Shown: piece after piece, positions 1 to 10,258 of the stretch
Layout of the letters: each line of letters opens with the position of its first letter
How positions within the stretch are numbered: the first letter of the stretch is position 1
Assembly: GCF_900143065.1 (NCBI RefSeq)
Contig: NZ_FRCX01000011.1
Span: 62,001 to 126,000 of the forward strand
Reading direction: 5' to 3'
Length of the DNA: 64,000 nt
From: Duganella sacchari
GTDB lineage: Bacteria; Pseudomonadota; Gammaproteobacteria; Burkholderiales; Burkholderiaceae_D
The notes under the pieces: model-generated
The model's database searches: none
Seen by the model: the letters and a program-made list of their open reading frames with translations, nothing else
What the model was told of the DNA's origin: nothing
Program-made: the position numbers and the translations under genes

Positions 1-31
1 TAACTTGAGCCGAACATCGTATTTGGTCATG

Positions 32-66
32 AAAAAACCCCGAAAGTTGGTGTCCAACTTTCGGGG
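32..66 (-). terminator. Rho-independent terminator after the RsmB-like gene
   Basis: A perfect 13-bp inverted repeat (arms 38-50 and 54-66, 3-nt loop) is followed on the minus strand by six T residues, the complement of the A-run at 32-37. It lies 28 bases past the stop of the RsmB-like methyltransferase gene and would end the purN-methyltransferase transcript. Confidence 0.85.
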
Positions 67-94
67 TTCAGTTCAAAAGCTCCGGCCTTTTGAC

Positions 95-1384
95 TTACTC
101 TGCGTCTTCTTCCTTGGCCTTTTTCGGCATCGGCTTGCGCTCGAATACCGCGGCAAAGAAGCCGTCGGTCTGGTGCTTGTGCGGCAGCAGCTTCAGGTAG
201 TCGCCCATTTCCAGCTCGATCTTCTGCTCGGCCAGCGCCTGGTGCATCGGGATCAGTTCGAAGTCCGGGTGGGTTTCCAGGAATTGCTTGGCGATGAAGT
301 CATTCTCGTCTTCCAGCACCGAGCAGGTCGCATAAACCAGGCGACCGCCGCCTTTGACCAGGCGCGCGGCGCCGTCCAGAATCGCTGCCTGCTTGATTTG
401 CAGTTCGCCGATGGCGCTTGGCTGCTGGCGCCATTTCACGTCCGGATTACGGCGCAAGGTGCCCAGGCCCGAGCAAGGTGCATCGACCAGCACGCGGTCG
501 ATCTTGCCGGCCAGGCGCTTGATCTTGGCGTCGCGCTCGTGCGCGATCACCACGGGATGCACGTTCGACAGGCCACTGCGCGCCAGGCGTGGCTTCAGCT
601 TGGTCAAACGCTTTTCCGACACATCGAACGCATACAGGCGACCGGTGTTGCGCATGGTCGCACCCAGCGACAGCGTCTTGCCGCCAGCGCCAGCGCAGAA
701 GTCCACCACCATCTCGCCACGCTTGGCCGCCACCAGCGCCGACAGGATCTGGCTGCCTTCGTCCTGCACTTCGATATGGCCATCCTTGAACAGCGGCAGG
801 TTTTGCAGCTGCGGCTTGGTCTGGATACGCAGGCCCAGCGGCGCGAACGGGGTCGGCTCGGCCTTGATTGGCGCTTCGGCCAGCTTGGCGATGACGTCGT
901 CGCGGTTGTCCTTGAGCGTGTTGACGCGCAGGTCCAGCGGCGCCGGCTTGTTCATGCCGTCAGCCAGCGCCAGCGTTTCTTCTTCGCCCATTTGCTCGAC
1001 CAGCTTGTCGAACAGCCATTTCGGCATGTTGGAACGGCTGGACTTGTGCATCAGCTTGCGGTCGATTTCCATGATGCGGGTGACCCACGCCACTTCATCT
1101 TCGGACACGCCGCCCAGCGACTCCAGGCCGACCGCATCGGTCATGCCCAGCAGCGTCAGGCGACGCATGGTGGCGCCGCCGCCCTGCTCGGAGAAGTCGG
1201 TGTAGAAGTTCTTGTTGCGCAGCACGTTGTACACGCACTCGGCAATGGCGCCGCGCTCGCGGCCGCCCAAGCGGGGGTGATCTTTAAAATAGCGCGACAG
1301 GGTGGTGTCGGCTGGCGCGGCAAAGCGCAAAATCTCGCGCAACACTTCTTCGGCGTTGGCGAGTATCGCTGGAGGCAATCTCAT
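95..1384 (-). CDS. RsmB/NOP-family rRNA (cytosine-C5) methyltransferase
   Basis: A 429-residue SAM-dependent methyltransferase of the RsmB/NOL1/NOP2/Sun family, which makes 5-methylcytosine in rRNA. The SAM-binding motif DFCAGAGGKT lies at about 228-237. The two family cysteines are present: C304 in DAPCSGLG, expected to be the Cys of the catalytic motif IV, and C354 in YATCSV, expected to be the nucleophile. The N-terminal 140 residues resemble the NusB-like/linker region but are too divergent to be sure that the target is 16S m5C967. The ATG is preceded by AAGGA. The gene starts 18 bases after purN, so the two form an operon. Family assignment is firm; the exact rRNA position is inferred. 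Confidence 0.9.
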   Translation of the reverse strand: MRLPPAILANAEEVLREILRFAAPADTTLSRYFKDHPRLGGRERGAIAECVYNVLRNKNFYTDFSEQGGGATMRRLTLLGMTDAVGLESLGGVSEDEVAWVTRIMEIDRKLMHKSSRSNMPKWLFDKLVEQMGEEETLALADGMNKPAPLDLRVNTLKDNRDDVIAKLAEAPIKAEPTPFAPLGLRIQTKPQLQNLPLFKDGHIEVQDEGSQILSALVAAKRGEMVVDFCAGAGGKTLSLGATMRNTGRLYAFDVSEKRLTKLKPRLARSGLSNVHPVVIAHERDAKIKRLAGKIDRVLVDAPCSGLGTLRRNPDVKWRQQPSAIGELQIKQAAILDGAARLVKGGGRLVYATCSVLEDENDFIAKQFLETHPDFELIPMHQALAEQKIELEMGDYLKLLPHKHQTDGFFAAVFERKPMPKKAKEEDAE

Positions 1385-1402
1385 GGAATTCCTTGGTTAG
1401 TT

Positions 1403-2014
1403 TTACTGGCTGTGGTCCACCTGGACCGCGCCCGCTGCTAGCGTCAACCTGTCTTCTACAAACCAGCGCACGGCGCGTGGATAAATGACATGTTCCTGCG
1501 CCAGCACCCGGGCTGACAGGGTTTCGACCGTATCTTCCGGCAGCACTGGCACCGGGGCCTGCAATACCATCGGCCCGTGATCGAGTTCGGCCGTTACAAA
1601 ATGCACCGTGGCGCCATGTTCCTGCACGCCGGCGGCCAGCGCCTGCGCATGTGTCGCCAGGCCAGGGAACAGCGGCAGCAGCGACGGATGGATATTGAGC
1701 ATGCGTCCCGCGTAATGCGTGACGAACGGCTCGGTCAGGATGCGCATGAAACCGGCCAGCACCACCAGATCGGGCGCAAAGCCGTCAATCACAGTCTGCA
1801 GGGCGGCGTCGAACTCGGCGCGGCTGGCGTAATCCTTATTGGCCACCACCGCCGTGGCGATACCGTGCTCGGCAGCAAAGCTCAGGCCGGGCGCATCGGC
1901 ACGGTTGCTGATAACGGCGGCAATCCGGGCCGGCCAGCCCTCGGATGCGAGCGCATGCACGATCGCTTCCATGTTGCTGCCACGACCGGAAATAAGGATG
2001 ACGATGTTTTTCAT
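1403..2014 (-). CDS. purN: Phosphoribosylglycinamide formyltransferase (GART)
   Basis: PurN transfers a formyl group from 10-formyl-THF to GAR in the third step of de novo purine synthesis. From the ATG at 2014 the protein has 203 residues, close to the usual 200-215. The phosphate-binding GRGSN follows strand 1 (10-14), and the catalytic triad is visible as N107 and H109 in LNIHPS and D145 in ELDHGP, matching N106/H108/D144 of the E. coli enzyme. An upstream in-frame extension to 2116 exists but starts far before the conserved MKNIVILISG, so I rejected it. It is first in an operon with the rRNA methyltransferase. Confidence 0.95.
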   Translation of the reverse strand: MKNIVILISGRGSNMEAIVHALASEGWPARIAAVISNRADAPGLSFAAEHGIATAVVANKDYASRAEFDAALQTVIDGFAPDLVVLAGFMRILTEPFVTHYAGRMLNIHPSLLPLFPGLATHAQALAAGVQEHGATVHFVTAELDHGPMVLQAPVPVLPEDTVETLSARVLAQEHVIYPRAVRWFVEDRLTLAAGAVQVDHSQ

Positions 2015-2137
2015 AACCCGGCATTGTACCTTGTCCACAGGCTCAGGGCCACTCCAACGGCAAGATATGTTGCAATGCAGCAGGCAAGGCGTGACCGTGG
2101 CAGCCCGCTGCGCCACTGGCGCACGGCGTGCCGCGGC

Positions 2138-2539
2138 TTACTCGAACGAGTAAAACACGCGGAAAGGAACTTTTTTGTCGGCCCAGTAATCAGCAGCGTC
2201 ACGGAAGACGTCCAGCAGGGTTTCCCTTGCTTCCTTGTCAAATTTCTGGGTGTTGGGCAGTTGCTCCAGGACGATCAGAAAGCCCGTATGTTCGCCGCTG
2301 GCCTTGAACATGGTGTCGGTCAGCGTTTCACGCAGCCCGTCGAAGTTCTTGCCTACACCTTTGGGAAACTGGAACGATTCCGAAATAATGCCGAGTACTT
2401 GCTGTTTGGTGGCACCGGCGATGCAGTGCGCATACAGGAAGTGCTGGCCCAGACGCGCTGCTTCCTCCTGCAGCTCTACCACGCGGAAGGCGCGGATCGA
2501 TTGCACAAGATTGGGCGGCACGCTCATCAGCAAGCTCAT
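2138..2539 (-). CDS. Barstar-family (barnase inhibitor-like) protein
   Basis: A 133-residue cytoplasmic protein whose second half fits the barstar fold: FPKGVGKNFDGL (the helix-loop that in barstar enters the barnase active site), a hydrophobic strand GFLIVLEQLP, and a terminal strand VPFRVFYSFE. The family binds and inhibits secreted ribonucleases of the barnase type. The ATG at 2539 has GAGGGG just upstream and is preferred to a GTG at 2578. No barnase-like gene is adjacent; the neighbours are purN and a glycine-zipper protein, so the target is unknown. Many proteobacteria carry such solitary barstar homologues. Family call is good, function is inferred. Confidence 0.8.
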   Translation of the reverse strand: MSLLMSVPPNLVQSIRAFRVVELQEEAARLGQHFLYAHCIAGATKQQVLGIISESFQFPKGVGKNFDGLRETLTDTMFKASGEHTGFLIVLEQLPNTQKFDKEARETLLDVFRDAADYWADKKVPFRVFYSFE

Positions 2540-2949
2540 GTTCCCCTCAACTTGACCCGGTACGTACGGAGTGTCCACTTTGCTGTCAGGTGTGCCTAAT
2601 TTGTGTATTAAAGAGTAAATAATTTGAGCACCTGTCCACTAAACATGGCCAGCAGGTCGGCGCCAGCCATTCAATCCCATACGCATATTAGGGTAACGTG
2701 TTGTTCCTTCCAGATCAACACGTATGTGATGTCTAACGCAATATTTGTTAAAAACAGAAGATTTTTGCTGGTTTTAGGGGCCAAATCGGCACAATTCACC
2801 CTCAGGAAACCGAATAACGCGGCTGTTACAATTTGTTGCCACAGATACCAGTCTGGCACTAGCCGAGGCCAGTCAGCCGGATTACCATAGGCATCATGCG
2901 ATATCAGAATTTCCCTGATAGACACCCTGAACGATAAATGAGGTACCAA
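2540..2949. other. 410-bp intergenic region between divergent genes
   Basis: This AT-richer stretch separates the barstar-family gene (minus) from the glycine-zipper gene (plus) and must hold both promoters; I could not choose convincing -35/-10 pairs. It contains one clear dyad, ACGTGTTG (2696-2703) and CAACACGT (2716-2723), with a 12-nt spacer and no T-run, which looks more like a protein site or leader hairpin than a terminator. An 88-codon open frame at 2624-2890 shows no protein-like features. No known riboswitch was recognised. Confidence 0.5.
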
Positions 2950-3465
2950 ATGAACTTGCAAGCTAAATTGATCGCATCGGCCCTGTGCCTGAGCGCCTTG
3001 CCTTTTGCACAAGCTGCCGATTTTGAAGATTTCGGCCGCGTGGTGCGCGTCACCCCGCAAGTGGAACAGATCAACCGTCCGCGCCAGGAATGCCGCACCG
3101 AATACGTCCAGGTCCAGCAGCCTGCGCCGCAGCGCAGCGTGGGCGGCGCCATCATCGGCGGTCTGGTCGGCGGTCTGGCCGGTAACCAGGTTGGCGGCGG
3201 CACGGGCCGCTCGGTGGCCACCGCAGCCGGCGCCATCGCTGGCGCGCTGGTCGGCGACCGCGTCGACAATTCCGATACCCCAAGCAGCGGCGGCGTCCAG
3301 GAACAGGCGGTGAAACAGTGCCGCACCGTGGATCACTGGGAATCGCGCACCTCGGGCTATGAAGTGACCTACGATTACCGTGGCCGCAACTACACCAACA
3401 TCATGTCCTACGACCCGGGCGAGCGCGTGCGCCTGCGCGTGGTGGTCGAACCGATGCAGCGTTAA
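2950..3465 (+). CDS. Glycine-zipper 2TM domain exported protein
   Basis: A 171-residue protein with a cleavable signal peptide (LIASALCLSALPFAQA) and a central glycine zipper, about residues 65-105 (GGAIIGGLVGGLAGNQVGGG followed by GAIAGALVGD), typical of the Rickettsia 17-kDa surface antigen/SlyB-like family. The C-terminal part is a small beta domain with a Cys in KQCRTV. Such proteins sit in or at the outer membrane and affect envelope stability. No lipobox is visible, so it is probably soluble periplasmic or membrane-inserted through the zipper. The ATG at 2950 has GAGG upstream and is favoured over ATG 2938. A terminator follows, so it is monocistronic. Confidence 0.85.
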   Translation: MNLQAKLIASALCLSALPFAQAADFEDFGRVVRVTPQVEQINRPRQECRTEYVQVQQPAPQRSVGGAIIGGLVGGLAGNQVGGGTGRSVATAAGAIAGALVGDRVDNSDTPSSGGVQEQAVKQCRTVDHWESRTSGYEVTYDYRGRNYTNIMSYDPGERVRLRVVVEPMQR

Positions 3466-3491
3466 TCGGGCAGCCTCTCTCCTCCCGCCTC

Positions 3492-3522
3492 AATGCCGGC
3501 CTTGCGCCGGCATTGTTGTTTT
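3492..3522 (+). terminator. Rho-independent terminator after the glycine-zipper gene
   Basis: A 9-bp perfect stem (3492-3500 with 3506-3514, 5-nt loop) is followed by GTTGTTTT on the plus strand, 27 bases past the stop codon. Confidence 0.8.
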
Positions 3523-3560
3523 CAGATAATGCCGGTTCACCTCCTGCCCCCACCTGTCCA

Positions 3561-4367
3561 ATGTTAATCAAACGCAAATCCATCGAAAAAGTCGAATCCT
3601 CGCGCCCGGCCTCGGCGCCAGCGCCCGCCAAGGTGCGCAAGCCCAAATACGCGCCCGTGACGCTGTCGGAGCTGGATGGTGTGCGCTATCTGCATTTCGG
3701 CACGGAATGGGTGCAGGGCGCCATGCGCCTGCGCAAGCCCAACTGGCCAGAGCTCGAATACGCCCAGCAGATGATGGCGTGGATGCTGTGGCTGGAGCAG
3801 CCCCGGCACATCACCCAGCTGGGCCTGGGTACGGCCGCGCTGACCAAGTTCTGCTACGCCAGCTTCCCCGCGGCACAGGTCACGGCAATTGAACTGAATC
3901 CGTCCGTCATCACGATCTGCGAGTCCATGTTCAAGCTGCCGCCCAACGACGAGCGCCTGCAGGTGCTGGAGATGGATGCGCTCGACTACGTCAACGACAA
4001 AGCCCATCACGGCACGCTGGACGTGCTGCAGGTCGACCTGTACGACGCCACCGCGCGCGGCCCGGTGCTGGACACGCCCGAGTTCTACCAGGCCTGCAAC
4101 AGCTGCCTCAGCGACGATGGCGTGATGACCGTCAACCTGTTCGGCGACCACCCCAGCTACGCTCGCAATCTCAAGGCCATGAAATTCGCGTTCGCGCAGG
4201 TGATTTGCCTGCCGCAGGTACATGATGGTAACGTGGTTGCGATCGCCTTCCGGCGCGAGCGCAAAATCGACCTCGCCGCACTGACCGGGCGGGCCGCGCA
4301 GATCGTTGCCGACACCAGGCTGCCGGCGAAATCCTGGGTCAAGGGCATCGCCAGCAGCATGAAGTAA
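3561..4367 (+). CDS. Spermidine synthase-like (polyamine aminopropyltransferase fold) protein
   Basis: A 268-residue protein with a Rossmann methyltransferase-like core similar to spermidine/spermine synthases. LGLGTAALTKFCY is the nucleotide-binding loop, AIELNPSVITIC carries the acidic residue that usually holds the ribose, MDALDYV the adenine-side Asp, and LDVLQVDLYDA the position of the catalytic Asp. It lacks the clear N-terminal beta domain of SpeE and begins with a Lys/Ala-rich linker, so it may be one of the many SpeE-like proteins of untested substrate. The ATG at 3561 is used; the frame upstream has only a TTG. The gspE-like gene follows after 25 bases. Activity is inferred. Confidence 0.75.
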   Translation: MLIKRKSIEKVESSRPASAPAPAKVRKPKYAPVTLSELDGVRYLHFGTEWVQGAMRLRKPNWPELEYAQQMMAWMLWLEQPRHITQLGLGTAALTKFCYASFPAAQVTAIELNPSVITICESMFKLPPNDERLQVLEMDALDYVNDKAHHGTLDVLQVDLYDATARGPVLDTPEFYQACNSCLSDDGVMTVNLFGDHPSYARNLKAMKFAFAQVICLPQVHDGNVVAIAFRRERKIDLAALTGRAAQIVADTRLPAKSWVKGIASSMK

Positions 4368-4392
4368 ATCCTTTTTGAAAGGTGGCCGCAAG

Positions 4393-6195
<1,803 letters not shown>

Positions 6196-6204
6196 AAAAG
6201 CGCT

Positions 6205-6232
6205 TTGCAATTGCCGCGAGGCTGTATATAAT
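6205..6232 (+). promoter_or_regulatory. Sigma-70 promoter of tRNA-Lys
   Basis: A -35 TTGCAA (6205-6210) and a consensus -10 TATAAT (6227-6232) are separated by 16 bp and end 14 bases before the tRNA 5' end. Strong match for a stable-RNA promoter. Confidence 0.8.
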
Positions 6233-6246
6233 ACGGCCTCTTTCGG

Positions 6247-6322
6247 GGGTCGTTAGCTCAGCTGGTAGAGCAGCGGACTTTTAATCCGTTGGTCGCAGGT
6301 TCGAATCCCGCACGGCCTACCA
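6247..6322 (+). tRNA. tRNA-Lys (anticodon TTT)
   Basis: A 76-nt cloverleaf with encoded CCA at 6320-6322. The acceptor stem pairs GGGTCGT with ACGGCCT, the D-loop TAGCTCAGCTGGTAGAGC and the TC-loop GGTTCGAATCC are canonical, and the anticodon loop CTTTTAA has TTT at 6280-6282. The first acceptor pair is G:U, which is acceptable. It has its own promoter and terminator. Confidence 0.97.
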
Positions 6323-6332
6323 CCGAATTCCT

Positions 6333-6361
6333 AAAAAGGCTTCCATCTGGAAGCCTTTTTT
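6333..6361. terminator. Bidirectional terminator between tRNA-Lys and the MFS gene
   Basis: A 13-bp stem (6333-6345 with 6348-6360) with a TC loop has a T-run at both ends, AAAAAGGC on one side and GCCTTTTTT on the other. It ends the tRNA transcript on the plus strand and the mannoside operon, whose last stop is at 6365, on the minus strand. Confidence 0.9.
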
Positions 6362-6364
6362 CAT

Positions 6365-7666
6365 TTACGCCTTCGCGTCCTCCTTGTACATCCCCGCAAA
6401 CTTCAGGCCGAAATACAGAATGAAGGCGTAGCACGCCGCCGGCACCAGGAAGGAACGCTGCGGTCCCATCGCATCCGCCAGCACGCCCTGTATGAACGGC
6501 ACCACGGCGCCGCCCACAATCGCCATGCACAGAATGCCGGAGGCCTGGCCGGTACGGCTGCCCAGGCGATACAGCGCCATGCTGAAGATGGTCGGGAACA
6601 TGATGGAATTGAACAGACCGACCGCCAGTATCGCCCACATCGCCGTCTGGCCCTGGCCAAAGATCGCCACCAGGATCAGCACCATGGTGCTGGCCGCATT
6701 GAAGGCCAGTGCCTTGCCCGGGCTGACATAGCGCATCACGGCAAAGCCGATGAAGCGGCCGATCATGGCGCCGCCCCAGTAGTAGCTGACGTAATGCGCC
6801 GCTGCTGCTGGCGTCAGACCGGCAATCTCCGGCTCGCCGAGGAAGTTGATGAGGAAGCTGCCGATGCTCACCTCGCCGCCCACATACAGGAAAATGCCAA
6901 TCGCGCCCAGCAACAGCGGCGGATGCGTCAGCACCGAACGCTGCGACTCACTGTCAGCCTGCGGCGTCGCCTCCTCTGCATGGTCGATTTTCGGCAGGCG
7001 GGCAAACGCGAACATCAGCGCCAGCAACAGCAGCGCTGCGGCCAGCGCCAGGTAAGGACCTTGCACACTGGCGGCCTGCGTCGCGCGGTACGCGGCCTGC
7101 TGCGCCGGTTCCATCTGCGCCAGTTCCGCCACGCCCAGCGTGCTTTCCGACAGAATCAGAATGCCGCCCAGCGTCGGCGCCACCGTGGTGCCCAGCGAGT
7201 TGAATGCCTGCGTCAGCGTCAGCCGGCTCGATGCAGTCTGCGGTGCGCCCAGCACGGTCACATAGGGATTGGCAGCAACCTGCAAAATCGTAATCCCCGA
7301 CGCCAGCACGAAGAAGCCAAACAGGAACAGCGCATAGCCGCTCTTCGATGCCGGATAGAACAGCGCACAGCCGATGGCCGCCGTAATCAGGCCGGCTACC
7401 GCGCCTTTCTGGTAGCCGATCTTGCGGATCAACATACCGGCCGGCAGCGATACCAGGAAGTAGGCGCCGAAGAAGCAGAACTGCACCATCATGGCCTGTA
7501 CGTAGCTCAGCGTGTACAGCGCCTTCAGGTGCGGTATCAGCACGTCGTTCAGCGCCGTGAGCAGTCCCCACATGAAGAACAGCGTGGTGATGATGACCAG
7601 CGGCCCGGTGTTGCCGGTCTGCGCGTGCGACGCGTGCAGCGGGGTGCGCTGCGAAATGTGTTCCAT
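6365..7666 (-). CDS. FucP/GluP-type sugar:H+ symporter (MFS)
   Basis: A 433-residue, about 12-helix major facilitator of the fucose/glucose-galactose (FHS) family. Family marks are the opening FFMWGLLTALNDVLIPHLK, the motif-A-like loop PAGMLIRKIGYQKG, and ILQVAANPYVTVLG with TQAFNSLGTTVAPTLGG in the middle. Members take up hexoses such as L-fucose, glucose, galactose or mannose with protons. It is the last gene of the mannoside operon, 51 bases after the GH92 gene, which makes mannose a likely substrate by context. The ATG is preceded by GGAG. A bidirectional terminator follows. Confidence 0.9.
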   Translation of the reverse strand: MEHISQRTPLHASHAQTGNTGPLVIITTLFFMWGLLTALNDVLIPHLKALYTLSYVQAMMVQFCFFGAYFLVSLPAGMLIRKIGYQKGAVAGLITAAIGCALFYPASKSGYALFLFGFFVLASGITILQVAANPYVTVLGAPQTASSRLTLTQAFNSLGTTVAPTLGGILILSESTLGVAELAQMEPAQQAAYRATQAASVQGPYLALAAALLLLALMFAFARLPKIDHAEEATPQADSESQRSVLTHPPLLLGAIGIFLYVGGEVSIGSFLINFLGEPEIAGLTPAAAAHYVSYYWGGAMIGRFIGFAVMRYVSPGKALAFNAASTMVLILVAIFGQGQTAMWAILAVGLFNSIMFPTIFSMALYRLGSRTGQASGILCMAIVGGAVVPFIQGVLADAMGPQRSFLVPAACYAFILYFGLKFAGMYKEDAKA

Positions 7667-7717
7667 ACGGGAGTCTCCAGTCGTATTGTTATCAATCGTT
7701 TTTTATCGCTGGTCCGC

Positions 7718-10144
7718 TTACGGCGCAGCATCGGCAGGTGGACGCGGCAGGTCACGGCCATGCGTGCCCCAGCCCGCCGTATCCGGCTGCGGCGACAGGC
7801 GGAATTCCAGCTTGCCAGCAGCTTGCAGCTGCTCCCAGTCCAGCCACACGCGCGACTGCGCACGGCCATCCACGCTGACTGACTGCACGTAGCTACGCTC
7901 GCCCGGTTTGGCGGCAGGCGCCTCGATACGCAGCGTACGGCCTTTCGGCAGATCGATCTCGGCGCGTGCAAAGCGCGGTGCATGCAACAGGAAGCGACCG
8001 CTGCCTGGCGCGTCCGGATAAATGCCCAGCGCGCTGAACAGATACCACGCCGACATCGTGCCCAGGTCATCGTTGCCCGTCACGCCGCCGGGACCATTGC
8101 CGAACAGCGTTTCCGCCGCGCGCAGCACGGTAGTGGTCTTCCACGGCTGGCCCATTAGCGTGTACATCCACGGCGCGTGCAGGTCAGGTTCGTTGTTCGG
8201 GTTGTAGCGGAACTGGCTGTAGTAGCTATAAGGTCCCACCACCCACGACTTGCGCACGGCGCCTGGATCGGTCACCAGCGCATCATGGTCAAAGAACAGG
8301 TCCAGACGTTGCAGCGCCTGCTTCTGGCCGCCCATCGCTGCGGCCAGGCCAGGCACATCCTGCCCAACCAGCCACTGGTATTGCCACGCCGTGCCTTCGT
8401 GGAAGCCACGCTCGCTGCGTGGATCGTAAGTGCCATCGACGTCAGAGAACCAGCCGCCATCGATCTGGCGCGGACGCGGGAAGCCGCGCAGGCCAGTCGG
8501 CGCATCGACCACGCTCGCATCCCACACATTGCGCCAGTTGAGCGCGCGCTGCTCCAGCAGCTTGGCGTCATCGGCATGGCCCAGCGATTTGGCCATCACC
8601 GCCAGTGCGCTATCCGCCAGCGCATATTCCAGCGTGGACGAAGCGCCGTGGTGCGGATCGACGTCCATGCCTTTGGAGATGAAGCTGCGGTCATACTGCA
8701 CATAGCCTTTGCTCAGGTAATTCAGATTACCTGCGCGGCCCTGCGCACGTATCCCATGCGGCGGCACGCCAAACGCGTTCTCGCGCAGCGCGGTGTAGGC
8801 TTCCGCCTCGCGTCCTTTCAGTGCGCCATAGCGCCACAGGTCCACCAGGAATGGGGTGACCGGATCGCCCGTCATGATGTTGGTCTCGAAGTTGGCGTAA
8901 CCCCAGCGTGGCAGCCAGCCGCCCTGCTCGCGGATCTTCAGCACCGAATTGGCGATATCGCGTGCGCGCTGTGGACGCAACAGCGCCAGCAGCTGGTTCT
9001 GCGCGCGGTAGGTATCCCACAGCGAGAAGTATTCGTAGTAAGTCCAGTCCCTGGCGGTATGGATGGCGTTGTCGTAGCCGCGATAACGGCCGTCCACATC
9101 ATTGCCCGTCATCGGCTGCAGCAGCGCGTGGTACAGGGCCGTGTAGAACACCGTGCGGTCATCATTGCTGCCGCCCAGGATACGCACGCTGTTCAGCTCA
9201 CGCTGCCAGGTAGCCTGCGCCTGCTTGCGCATGGCGTCAAAGCCCAGCACCTGGCCGCCGGCCATGCCTTCCGCCTTGAGGTTGGCGCGGGCGCCTTCGA
9301 TGTCCACGTGCGAGATCGCGCTGACCGCCGTTACCGCCGTGCCGCGCTTGAGATCAAAACTCAGCCACACGCCATGCGGGCGGGCCTCGCCCTGCTGGCT
9401 GGGACCACGCGCGCCCGGCCAGCCGCCACGGTCATCCCAGACGCCGTGCGTGACGAAAGGCTGGTCAAACGTGATGCGGAACCAGGTGGTGTACTGGGCG
9501 CCGCCGCAGAAGCTCTTGGTGGTGATCTTGCCTTCCACACTGCGGTCGTCCAGCACCTGCACTTCACTGCCGACCACCGAATGGCGCTCATTGGCCTGGC
9601 CCACGTTGAGCAGCACGTGGCCGGTGGTGGTGCCGGCGGCAAACGTATAGCGTTCGGCCGCCGCGCGCGTCAGCGCAGTCGCTTCGGCCGTGATGCCGCC
9701 ATAGCTGGACAGCTGCACCTTGTAGTAGCCCGCCTGCCCCACTTCGCCGTCATGGCTGTAAGTGGCGGCATAGCGCTTGTAATCGAAGCTGGCGGCCTTG
9801 CCGGTATCGAAGTCGCCGCCCGGGCCGATCAGCCCCGTCACCGGCAGTACCTGTAGCTGGCCGCCCTGCTCCCAGCAGCCGGCGCCGGAAATATACGAGT
9901 GGCCAAAGCCGCGGATGCGCGCATCGCTGTAACGATAGCCGGCGTAGTGTTCGCTGGTCGGGCTGACCTGGATCATGCCGAACGGCGCCGACGCACCGGG
10001 GAAGGTATTGCCTTCGTCCTGCGTGCCGATGAAGGTGTTGACCGGCGTGGCGTCAAGCGGCGCGGCGCCATGCGCGGCGGGCAGCATGAACGCCGCCAGC
10101 AACGTGCTCAGGCTGACGAAGCGTGAATGGGAAAACATGAACAT
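7718..10144 (-). CDS. GH92 alpha-mannosidase, exported
   Basis: An 808-residue glycoside hydrolase family 92 enzyme, calcium-dependent exo-alpha-mannosidases that invert the anomeric centre. The N-terminal signal peptide is MFMFSHSRFVSLSTLLAAFMLPAAHG. Family motifs are VNTFIGTQDEGNTFPGASAP at the N-terminal sandwich, and in the (alpha/alpha)6 part FHEGTAWQYQW, NNEPDLHAPWMY and GNDDLGTMSAWYLFSALGIY, which hold the catalytic acid/base and metal sites. I start at ATG 10144, 8 nt after AAAGGAG; the frame is open 81 bases further but lacks a better site. It lies between lacI and the MFS permease. Linkage preference (1,2; 1,3; 1,4) cannot be read from sequence. Confidence 0.93.
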   Translation of the reverse strand: MFMFSHSRFVSLSTLLAAFMLPAAHGAAPLDATPVNTFIGTQDEGNTFPGASAPFGMIQVSPTSEHYAGYRYSDARIRGFGHSYISGAGCWEQGGQLQVLPVTGLIGPGGDFDTGKAASFDYKRYAATYSHDGEVGQAGYYKVQLSSYGGITAEATALTRAAAERYTFAAGTTTGHVLLNVGQANERHSVVGSEVQVLDDRSVEGKITTKSFCGGAQYTTWFRITFDQPFVTHGVWDDRGGWPGARGPSQQGEARPHGVWLSFDLKRGTAVTAVSAISHVDIEGARANLKAEGMAGGQVLGFDAMRKQAQATWQRELNSVRILGGSNDDRTVFYTALYHALLQPMTGNDVDGRYRGYDNAIHTARDWTYYEYFSLWDTYRAQNQLLALLRPQRARDIANSVLKIREQGGWLPRWGYANFETNIMTGDPVTPFLVDLWRYGALKGREAEAYTALRENAFGVPPHGIRAQGRAGNLNYLSKGYVQYDRSFISKGMDVDPHHGASSTLEYALADSALAVMAKSLGHADDAKLLEQRALNWRNVWDASVVDAPTGLRGFPRPRQIDGGWFSDVDGTYDPRSERGFHEGTAWQYQWLVGQDVPGLAAAMGGQKQALQRLDLFFDHDALVTDPGAVRKSWVVGPYSYYSQFRYNPNNEPDLHAPWMYTLMGQPWKTTTVLRAAETLFGNGPGGVTGNDDLGTMSAWYLFSALGIYPDAPGSGRFLLHAPRFARAEIDLPKGRTLRIEAPAAKPGERSYVQSVSVDGRAQSRVWLDWEQLQAAGKLEFRLSPQPDTAGWGTHGRDLPRPPADAAP

Positions 10145-10258
10145 GGTTACAGCTCCTTTCATTACGCTGACGCCAGGGACGCAGCGGGTGGGCCTCGTCG
10201 CGGCAGGCGCGCGGCGAGGCTGCAAAAGTTCGGGAAAGCGTGGCTTGCGGCTGGCGCG

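Noticed and set aside
5..1441. A 478-codon open frame on the plus strand
   Set aside because: Antisense of the RsmB-like methyltransferase; rich in His, Arg and Gln with no fold-like pattern.
2624..2890. Possible 88-codon gene between the barstar and glycine-zipper genes
   Set aside because: No ribosome site, and a Cys/Ser/Thr-rich sequence without any domain; the region looks like promoter DNA.
6247..6361. tRNA-Lys as an attachment site of an integrated island
   Set aside because: No integrase, no direct repeat of the tRNA 3' end was noticed, and the mannoside locus has the composition of the rest.
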